Source of the DNA: Verrucomicrobiota bacterium
GTDB taxonomy: Bacteria; Verrucomicrobiota; Verrucomicrobiia; Methylacidiphilales; Verrucolacustridaceae
Direction of reading: 5' to 3'
DNA: 9,373 nucleotides
Assembly (NCBI GenBank): GCA_010025475.1
Contig: RGTE01000040.1
Location: forward strand, 1 to 9,373
Of the stretch, positions 5,531 through 9,373 are shown piece after piece. Under the pieces are notes generated by a model that saw only the letters and a list, made by a program, of their open reading frames with translations, was not told where the DNA came from and ran no database searches. Each line of letters opens with the position of its first letter. The stretch's first letter is position 1. The position numbers were made by a program, and so were the translations under genes.

Positions 5531-5561
5531 GGCCGGGGGCTTTAGGGCTTTCGGCCTTTTT
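5531..5561 (+). terminator. Intrinsic terminator after nrdB
   Basis: GGCCG 5531-5535 pairs with CGGCC 5552-5556; three G-U and two G-C pairs extend the stem inward around TTTAGG. T5 follows at 5557-5561. It closes the nrd unit. Confidence 0.75.
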
Positions 5562-5563
5562 CA

Positions 5564-5593
5564 TTGACAGCCTCTTGGCCATGGTGGTACCAT
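5564..5593 (+). promoter_or_regulatory. Putative sigma-70 type promoter
   Basis: TTGACA at 5564-5569, an 18-base spacer, and TACCAT at 5588-5593. It starts right after the nrdB terminator and lies upstream of a run of five overlapping genes, the right place for their promoter. The -10 hexamer is a partial match, so this is moderate evidence only. Confidence 0.4.
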
Positions 5594-5614
5594 AAGCGAG
5601 TTGTTGGCTTATGG
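5591..5614. promoter_or_regulatory. Inverted repeat overlapping the putative -10 and the next start
   Basis: CCATAAGC near 5590-5598 is the inverse of GCTTATGG near 5607-5614, an 8-bp perfect match with a nine-base spacer. One arm covers the putative -10, the other the ATG at 5611. It may be an operator, or a hairpin that hides the start codon. Confidence 0.4.
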
Positions 5615-5814
5615 CCATGCTCCCCCTTGACTATGCACGATGCTCAGGCATCGAAACGGACGATCCCGACTGGCAAGCAAATTGCTGCCGTTGCTTGCGG
5701 CGGACAAGCCCTGGAGGCAGGAGCATGATTGCCCCGCCAGAGTTTGTAACGCCCATGTTTGCTTTCCTTGGTGGGACGCAAAGGGTTTGCCCTGTCAGGC
5801 TCGTTGAGGATTGA
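5611..5814 (+). CDS. Small Cys-containing protein, 67 aa, unknown function
   Basis: Begins MAMLPLDYARCSGIETDD; a second ATG two codons later (5617) is also possible. Four Cys lie in the first half (RCSG, then NCCRCLRR), a pattern that could bind zinc, but no standard zinc-ribbon spacing is met. The second half (PPEFVTPMFAFLGG) is hydrophobic but too short and mixed for a clear membrane span. The stop at 5812-5814 lies five bases before the next ATG, and its last codons supply the ribosome site GAGGA of that gene, so the two are likely coupled. First gene of the five-gene run behind the putative promoter. Family not recognised. Confidence 0.5.
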   Translation: MAMLPLDYARCSGIETDDPDWQANCCRCLRRTSPGGRSMIAPPEFVTPMFAFLGGTQRVCPVRLVED

Positions 5815-5819
5815 TTGTC

Positions 5820-6206
5820 ATGGGCACTAATTACTACTTGCAGAACAAGCCTTGCCCCCATTGTGGGCTTGTGGACAACGAAAGTATTCTGCACATTGGC
5901 AAGAGCAGTGGAGGATGGTGTTTTGGTTTGCATGTAATGCCAGAAGAAAGCATTGAAACCTTGGACGATTGGAAGCGCCTGTTTGAAGATCCTGACAAGG
6001 AAATTGTGAATGAATATGGCGAGACGATAACAAAAGAGGAAATGCTGGAGATTATCACTCAACGGAGTTGGCCGCGCCGTCCAAAAGAGTATGGTCCCTA
6101 TTCAGAGCCAGGCCCAAACAATCTTTACCGGCACAAATTGTATCCTGGTTTTTGTGTTGGCCATGGCGAAGGCACTTGGGACCACATCGTAGGAGAATTT
6201 AGCTAA
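5820..6206 (+). CDS. Conserved hypothetical protein, MGTNYYL/HIGKSS type, 128 aa
   Basis: ATG 5820 has GAGGA at 5806-5810, a good ribosome site nine bases upstream; the TTG at 5811 is rejected. The N-terminus MGTNYYLQNKPCPHCG with a zinc-knuckle CPHCG (residues 13-17), followed by LHIGKSSGGWCFGLHVMPE, belongs to a family of short hypothetical proteins that I recognise from phages and bacteria; to my knowledge its function is unknown. The middle (ETLDDWKRLFEDPDKEIVNE) is a charged helix, and the end GFCVGHGEGTWDHIVGEFS is rich in Gly and aromatic residues. Its TAA shares two bases with the ATG of cassette A (TAATG, 6204-6208), which indicates translational coupling to the FGE-tail genes. Confidence 0.75.
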   Translation: MGTNYYLQNKPCPHCGLVDNESILHIGKSSGGWCFGLHVMPEESIETLDDWKRLFEDPDKEIVNEYGETITKEEMLEIITQRSWPRRPKEYGPYSEPGPNNLYRHKLYPGFCVGHGEGTWDHIVGEFS

Positions 6207-6352
6207 TGGAAAGCATTCGTGGTGGTTCAAGAGGAATCCGTTTAATGAGGGGCGAGATGGAGGTACGCAGCGCCAATCGTGCCGCCTGGTTTGGCGAAAG
6301 CACTACTAACACTACTAACACAATTAGCTTCCGCCTAGTTCTTCCCCAATGA
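6206..6352 (+). CDS. FGE-tail cassette A, 48 aa
   Basis: Stand-alone protein that matches only the last part of FGE/SUMF1 (C-type-lectin-like) domains: IRGGSRG at 4-10, RSANRA at 21-26, and the end SFRLVLPQ-stop. In full FGE domains these are the RVLRGGSW, RSAxR and GFR(L/V)V elements, normally preceded by some 200 residues absent here. ATG overlaps the TAA of the previous gene, and its own stop overlaps the next ATG (ATGA, 6349-6352). The middle holds NTTNTT, encoded by two 9-bp repeats CACTACTAA (6301-6318), so the region between the conserved ends may change by repeat slippage. The two active-site Cys of true FGE are lacking, so a binding rather than enzymatic role is likely. Confidence 0.7.
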   Translation: MESIRGGSRGIRLMRGEMEVRSANRAAWFGESTTNTTNTISFRLVLPQ

Positions 6353-6540
6353 CTTACATTGTTTGTCCGCATTGTGGCACAGACGTAGAGGCGATTGAGG
6401 AGAAAGTGGCACACCCCTTAGCAATCTTTCGGGGTGGCGGTTGGGCTCAACGTGATCCTCGCCGTTCGGCTTTTCGTTTCTCCGACCTCGAAATCGTGTC
6501 TGATAGCGACCTTGGCTTTCGCTTAGTTCTTCCCCAATGA
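6349..6540 (+). CDS. FGE-tail cassette B with zinc-knuckle head, 63 aa
   Basis: Starts in the ATGA overlap with cassette A. An added head with CPHCGTDVEAIEEK (residues 6-19), one CxxC pair, precedes the tail elements FRGGGWAQ (27-34), RRSAFRF (38-44) and LGFRLVLPQ-stop (55-63). CPHCG also occurs in the 128-aa protein just upstream, which suggests that head pieces are shared. The last eight codons match those of cassette A in protein but differ in the third base at Phe and Leu. The stop again overlaps the next start (6537-6540). A single CxxC pair could bind zinc only as a dimer or with a partner. Confidence 0.7.
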   Translation: MTYIVCPHCGTDVEAIEEKVAHPLAIFRGGGWAQRDPRRSAFRFSDLEIVSDSDLGFRLVLPQ

Positions 6541-7343
6541 CCAACTACCAAAAGCCCCTGCGAGGTTCCAGTTGGCGCACCCGCCCCGACTACCTGCACA
6601 GCGCCCAACGTGCCATCCTGGATGGCAGGTCATACGTTAGTGACACATTCGGACTGCGTGTGGTAATCTACTCTCGTCCCCTTTCACTCCAAACGCTCTC
6701 TCTCCTTTCCGCCATGGTCTCCCCCACTTCCACCTCCACCCTTGAAGCTCTCCAAGCCCTCGGCCTTGTCCTTGTTGACATTCCTGCAGGCTCTTTCCTC
6801 ATGGGCTCTGCCGACGGTGATCCCCTTGCCTATGACGACGAAAAGCCCCAGCATCAAGTGAGTGTTCGTGCTTTCCGCATGAGCGACACGCCCGTCACGC
6901 AAGCACAATGGAAGTGGGTGGCAGAAAACCTGCCAAAAGTCAAGATTGACCTTCCCGCTTCGCCATCGTATTTCAAAGGCGATGATCGGCCTGTCGAGTC
7001 AGTGTCGTGGTATCAGTGCCAAGAGTTCTGTGATCGCATGAGCGTGGCTCTGGGCTATTCGCTAGATAATCCCCGTGAGCAGCGCGTGGCACTGCCCTCC
7101 GAAGCCGAGTGGGAATATGCCTGCCGGGCTGGCACTACCACTCATTACAACACTGGCAACACTCTCACGGAAGATCAAGCCAATTTCAATGGGAACGTAG
7201 GCGAGACTACTCCCGTGCGTAAGTACGCCCCTAATGCTTGGGGCCTCTACGACATGCACGGCAATGTTTGGGAATGGTGCGCTGACAAGTGGCACGATTC
7301 CTACGAGGGTGCTCCCACCGATGGTAGTGCTTGGGAAGACTGA
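6537..7343 (+). CDS. FGE-core protein with an N-terminal tail cassette C (circularly permuted FGE domain)
   Basis: 268 aa. Residues 8-43 carry the C-terminal FGE elements LRGSSW, HSAQRA and FGLRVV, then a Ser/Thr/Leu-rich linker, then the FGE core. Core motifs: IPAGSFLMGS (82-91), EKPQHQVSV (102-110), TPVTQAQW (118-125), RPVESVSW (151-158), LPSEAEWEYACRAGT (186-200), and AWGLYDMHGNVWEWCAD (234-250). It ends at SAWED with two in-frame stops (TGA TAA), exactly where the family continues into RVLRGGSW. All parts of the domain are thus present but in permuted order. An ATG at 6714 (residue 60) could also give a core without cassette C. The catalytic Cys pair of FGE, normally in the tail, is missing, so formylglycine synthesis is unlikely; ligand binding as in lectin-like FGE domains is more likely. 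Start overlaps cassette B's stop. Confidence 0.75.
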   Translation: MTNYQKPLRGSSWRTRPDYLHSAQRAILDGRSYVSDTFGLRVVIYSRPLSLQTLSLLSAMVSPTSTSTLEALQALGLVLVDIPAGSFLMGSADGDPLAYDDEKPQHQVSVRAFRMSDTPVTQAQWKWVAENLPKVKIDLPASPSYFKGDDRPVESVSWYQCQEFCDRMSVALGYSLDNPREQRVALPSEAEWEYACRAGTTTHYNTGNTLTEDQANFNGNVGETTPVRKYAPNAWGLYDMHGNVWEWCADKWHDSYEGAPTDGSAWED

Positions 7344-7351
7344 TAAACCAT

Positions 7352-7379
7352 GGCCCCTGGCTTGCGCTGGGGGCCTTTT
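7352..7379 (+). terminator. Intrinsic terminator after the FGE-core gene
   Basis: GGCCCC 7352-7357 and GGGGCC 7370-7375 form the base, extended inward by TGGC/GCTG with two wobble pairs, around the loop TTGC; T4 follows at 7376-7379. It ends the five-gene unit, so cassettes D and E behind it need readthrough or their own promoter. Confidence 0.75.
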
Positions 7380-7400
7380 AGTCCTTTGTGGAGAATGACA

Positions 7401-7592
7401 ATGGAAGAAAAAGCAATTATTGCGTTAAGGGGTGATTGTTTTTGCGCCCCCCTTTTTCCAGATTGGCTGAACAAGGATTCTAGGGCTGCCGTTAGATACG
7501 AAGAACAGGCCAATCTGCCTAATGTTGACGTTGGTTTTCGTTTGGTTTTTCCCAATGATTCGTTTTGTTTTGCGCGGTGGCGCTTGGTTTAG
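7401..7592 (+). CDS. FGE-tail cassette D, 63 aa, shifted out of the usual stop
   Basis: ATG 7401 is chosen because GGAG at 7390-7393 lies seven bases upstream; the ATG at 7395 is too close and the frame upstream runs through the terminator. Tail elements are LRGDCF (9-14), SRAAVRY (27-33) and VGFRLVFP (44-51). At the conserved junction one C is missing (TTTTTCCCAATGA instead of CTTCCCCAATGA), so the usual stop is out of frame and twelve more residues (NDSFCFARWRLV) are read into cassette E. The next gene starts inside it at 7555. Two Cys near the start (DCFC) are unlike the other cassettes. Confidence 0.65.
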   Translation: MEEKAIIALRGDCFCAPLFPDWLNKDSRAAVRYEEQANLPNVDVGFRLVFPNDSFCFARWRLV

Positions 7593-7695
7593 CATCCCCA
7601 AGATTCTCAGGCACTATCGTTCAGCCAATCGGTTTTTCGGACCTCGTAAGCGCGTCGCCTTTTCCCTTGGCTTTCGTTTGGTTCTCCCGCAATGA
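7555..7695 (+). CDS. FGE-tail cassette E, 46 aa
   Basis: The most typical cassette: VLRGGAWFS (5-13), YRSANRFFG (21-29) and LGFRLVLPQ-stop (38-46), with basic residues between (PRKRV). It reads as if cut from the C-terminus of an ordinary FGE-domain protein. The ATG 7555 lies in the conserved CCCAATGA junction after cassette D, overlapping it by 38 bases, and its stop overlaps the next ATG (ATGA, 7692-7695). No other ribosome site is seen, so translation probably depends on the upstream gene. It is below 50 residues and easily missed in annotation. Confidence 0.7.
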   Translation: MIRFVLRGGAWFSIPKILRHYRSANRFFGPRKRVAFSLGFRLVLPQ

Positions 7696-7986
7696 GCTAT
7701 CAGCATTCACTATCCTCAGAACAAATTCGGGCAATCATCACCGGACAAATGCTTTTCCGTCGTTGCCCAGATTGCGATGGGCAAGGCCAAGTGTGGTGGA
7801 TGCACTACACACTCAAAGAGCGTCCTCATGATGATTTGCAAAAGATTGTATCAGCACAATACGCTGCAGACTTTTGCTCGGGACATTGATTTCGCTGATT
7901 TTGAGGAATGCGATTGCGAAATCTGCCAAGGAATCGGTTATCTTTCTAATGAACTGCCTGGCGGTTGGCCATGTCTCTATTCCTAA
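7692..7986 (+). pseudogene. Frameshifted zinc-knuckle protein (DnaJ-type CxxCxGxG), broken or programmed
   Basis: The first frame (from ATG 7692, in the ATGA overlap with cassette E) gives MSYQHSLSSEQIRAIITGQM and RRCPDCDGQGQVWW, then stops at 7887-7889 after SAQYAADFCSGH. The second CxxC half, EECDCEICQGIGYLSNELPGG, lies in the +1 frame and ends at 7984-7986. CxxCxGxG pairs come in twos in such zinc domains, so the halves belong together. Dropping one T from the T4 run at 7872-7875 joins them as AADFARDIDFADFEEC. Full length would be about 97 aa. A sequencing or assembly error, a recent mutation and a +1 ribosomal frameshift are all possible. Family members commonly act as small zinc-binding proteins; the role here is unknown. 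Confidence 0.65.
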
Positions 7987-8501
7987 TCTCCGACACGCAC
8001 TTTGGCCACGTTAAAGCCTGCCAATTCCTCGATGCTCAAGGCAATAGAACAAGACCGTGGGATACGGTGGAAGCCATGGATGAAGCAATGGTGGAAGCCT
8101 GGAATGCTACAGTCTGCGCCAAAGACACGGTTTACCACCTTGGAGACGTGGTAATACCAAGAAAATCGCTACAGATCCTCTCTAGGCTGAACGGCCGCAA
8201 GATTCTCATTCGTGGTAATCATGACATTTACAAACTGGCAGACTATGCACAGCACTTTGAAGACATTCGTGGTGCCCATGTTCGTGAAGGAAAGTATCTA
8301 TTTTCTCATATTCCTTGCCATCGTGATTCTGTAATGCGTTATGCCGCTAACATTCACGGCCACCTTCATAGTGGGCTAGTGCTTGATGCTAGTGGTAATC
8401 CTGATCCTCTTTACCATTGCGTTTGCGTGGAGCATACGGGCTTTGCGCCGATTGCGTGGGAAGTGATTAGAGAACGAATTGATGCCGCGAGGGGGACTTG
8501 A
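7971..8501 (+). CDS. Calcineurin-like metallophosphoesterase
   Basis: 176 aa from ATG 7971; the TTG two codons upstream is rejected. The full motif series is present: ISDTHFGH (8-15 region, D-x-H), HLGDVV (G-D), GNHD, SHIP and NIHGHLHSG (G-H-x-H). These bind two metal ions and hydrolyse phosphoesters. Length and pattern fit the small phage and bacterial phosphoesterases of the calcineurin-like superfamily; the substrate (cyclic nucleotide, nucleic acid or phosphoprotein) cannot be told. Its start overlaps the end of the zinc-knuckle gene by 16 bases. Its stop lies inside the antisense tRNA-Leu gene: the last codons (DAARGT-stop) are the reverse of the tRNA acceptor and T arm. Confidence 0.85.
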   Translation: MSLFLISDTHFGHVKACQFLDAQGNRTRPWDTVEAMDEAMVEAWNATVCAKDTVYHLGDVVIPRKSLQILSRLNGRKILIRGNHDIYKLADYAQHFEDIRGAHVREGKYLFSHIPCHRDSVMRYAANIHGHLHSGLVLDASGNPDPLYHCVCVEHTGFAPIAWEVIRERIDAARGT

Positions 8502-8565
8502 ACCCCCATAGGCAATGCCTGGCGCATTTTAAGTGCGCTCCGTCTACCGATTCCGGCATCGCGGC
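8483..8565 (-). tRNA. tRNA-Leu(UAA)
   Basis: Read on the minus strand: acceptor GCCGCGA (8565-8559) pairs with TCGCGGC (8490-8484) and the discriminator is A (8483). The anticodon stem GCGCA/TGCGC holds the loop CTTAAAA, anticodon TAA. A long variable arm AGGC-ATT-GCCT marks a class II (Leu) tRNA, and the T arm GGGGG-TTCAAGT-CCCCC is perfect. It decodes UUA and by wobble UUG. CCA is not encoded; the next bases are TC. It is the only minus-strand gene seen and overlaps the end of the phosphoesterase gene by 19 bases. Confidence 0.92.
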
Positions 8566-8756
8566 GATGGAAGCAGCATAGCAGGGCAGGGCTTGCAAGG
8601 GGGAGGCAAAGGCGCTATTGTAAGCCTGTCCAACGGGCGCTGCCCTTTCCCCTCCCCTCCCCCAAGACCAATGCTGATCGCTGACCGCCTGCCAACTCCG
8701 GCTCGCTGGGTAACGGCAATGGCTACCGATGATAAATGTATTTTTCGCCGCCTGCA
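8566..8756. other. Gene-poor stretch upstream of the tRNA and cassette H
   Basis: About 190 bases with no convincing gene. It has inverted repeats (GGGCAG with CTGCCC; GGGGAGG with CCTCCCC) and must hold the minus-strand promoter of the tRNA, though I see no clear hexamers. A short frame ends with IFRRLQ-stop at 8758-8760, in the same CAATGA form as cassette ends, and may be the remains of another cassette. Confidence 0.4.
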
Positions 8757-8993
8757 ATGACGGTACGATGTGGGCCATTGGCGGCAAATTTGGGATACGC
8801 GCATGGGTTGAAATTGTTTCCATTCCGCAGCCCGACGCCTCTAATGACTGAAGCAATCCCTTTGGTGCTGAAAGTGGCTAAGGGTACCTCTTTTGTGGGG
8901 ACTGGCTGGCTCGCCCTTCCTCGTCGTAGGTTTTGCAATTCAGCTCCTTTTGTGTCCGCTTGTCTAAGCTTTCGTTGCGTTTTTCCTCAATGA
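8757..8993 (+). CDS. Probable diverged FGE-tail cassette H, 78 aa
   Basis: ATG 8757 sits in a CAATGA overlap with the short frame upstream, as the cassettes do. The second half has a recognisable but degraded tail: GTGWLALP (for RGGSW), RRFCNSAPF (for RSANRF) and LSFRCVFPQ-stop (for LGFRLVLPQ). An inner ATG at 8844 (MTEAIPLVLKV) could be the true start; the segment between, ending FPFRSPTPL-Met, may be a second, more worn cassette joined in frame. The stop overlaps the next ATG (8990-8993). Changed key residues suggest relaxed selection or decay. Confidence 0.45.
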   Translation: MTVRCGPLAANLGYAHGLKLFPFRSPTPLMTEAIPLVLKVAKGTSFVGTGWLALPRRRFCNSAPFVSACLSFRCVFPQ

Positions 8994-9349
8994 ATTGTCT
9001 CCTTTTGCGCGGAGGATCCTATAGGCGCATTGCACAGTGTTGCGGTTCGGTTACGAGGATGTTGTTTGGCGCTGAACATGGTATGCGTTCTATGGGCTTC
9101 CGCTTGGTGCTTCCAATGAATAATCGCACTATCCACGGAGGAGGTTATCTTAGCTTCCAGTCCACATCGACTCAGCGCGAAGGAATCGGGTGCGCGAAGG
9201 AATCATTCAAATCACTTGGCTTCCGCATTGCTACTCCAATAGTTATTGCCCCGCCTTCGCAACAGCCCAAAGTCATTAGCCTTATCAGTATTGCTGTTTG
9301 TGATGATGGTTCAATCTCCATTCACATTGGAAAGCAACAAGGACTATAG
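8990..9349 (+). CDS. Double FGE-tail protein (cassettes F and G fused), 119 aa
   Basis: Cassette F: LLRGGSYRR (5-13), a Cys-rich middle QCCGSVTRM, and MGFRLVLP (35-42). Where other cassettes stop, the sequence reads CTTCCAATGAAT: the shorter junction turns the overlap ATG into an in-frame Met43, and reading continues into cassette G. G has IHGGGYLSF, a variable middle STSTQREGIGCAKES, and LGFRIATP, then an extra C-terminal part (VISLISIAVCDDGSISIHIG) that looks like two beta-strands and has no match in the other cassettes. It may be one two-domain protein, or G may also start alone at 9116. ATG 8990 overlaps the stop of H. No function beyond FGE-tail likeness is shown. Confidence 0.65.
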   Translation: MNCLLLRGGSYRRIAQCCGSVTRMLFGAEHGMRSMGFRLVLPMNNRTIHGGGYLSFQSTSTQREGIGCAKESFKSLGFRIATPIVIAPPSQQPKVISLISIAVCDDGSISIHIGKQQGL

Positions 9350-9373
9350 CCGTTCTGTCCAATACACTGCAGC

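Noticed and set aside
6537..7343. A functional formylglycine-generating enzyme acting on sulfatases
   Set aside because: The active-site Cys pair of FGE lies in the tail and is absent from cassette C and most other tails, and no sulfatase gene is seen.
8467..8856. A minus-strand protein of 129 aa
   Set aside because: Covers the whole tRNA-Leu gene and the phosphoesterase end; it is a shadow of these.
6206..9349. A complete diversity-generating retroelement
   Set aside because: The tails resemble the variable region of such elements, but no reverse transcriptase, no template repeat and no pair of near-identical segments differing at adenines is present; the cassettes differ widely at the DNA level. 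A reverse transcriptase outside the window is not excluded.

Overview
The window looks like the accessory/early region of a double-stranded DNA phage that infects cyanobacteria (a cyanophage), or a closely related prophage. The evidence is a short class I ribonucleotide reductase pair of the kind known from small cyanophages, a phage-type cytosine methyltransferase, many very short tightly packed genes, hairpin terminators after almost every gene, a lone tRNA-Leu(UAA), and three tandem copies of a 12-bp unit containing the cyanobacterial DnaA-box form TTTTCCACA. No structural phage gene is present, so the assignment is an inference.

Layout. 1-186: the end of an unrecognised gene. 187-615: a gene-free stretch with the DnaA-box-like repeats and a chain of mutually exclusive hairpins. 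616-1147: two small genes, each behind a hairpin plus an identical 14-bp promoter-like block at identical spacing. 1313-1873: a methyltransferase between a 35-nt twin repeat and a strong terminator. 1874-2691: a long gene-free stretch with 23-bp repeats and a heavily folded segment that is probably a structured RNA. 2692-3178: two small proteins. 3248-5486: nrdA and nrdB, with terminators before, between and after. 5611-7343: five overlapping genes that look translationally coupled. 7401-7986: two more small cassette genes and a frameshifted zinc-knuckle gene. 7971-8501: a metallophosphoesterase whose 3' end overlaps an antisense tRNA-Leu. 8757-9349: further cassettes.

The standout is an apparently undescribed arrangement of formylglycine-generating-enzyme (FGE/SUMF1, C-type-lectin-like fold) pieces. 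One gene encodes the FGE core but stops exactly where the C-terminal RGGSW...GFRLV segment should begin. That missing segment appears instead as at least six separate small cassettes (A, B, C, D, E, F, probably G and H) scattered before and after the core. Most end in F-R-L-V-L-P-Q-stop, and the stop codon overlaps the next start (CAATGA). Cassette C is fused in frame to the N-terminus of the core, so that protein is in effect a circularly permuted FGE domain. The cassettes differ strongly in the middle and keep the ends at protein level with synonymous codon changes, as expected for selected interchangeable tails. Such folds carry the variable region of diversity-generating retroelements, but no reverse transcriptase or template repeat is visible here.

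How the genes may work together: the RNR pair supplies deoxynucleotides for phage replication, the methyltransferase may protect or mark phage DNA, and the tRNA may aid translation. The FGE-core/tail system could be a combinatorial binding or adhesin module; that last role is inference.
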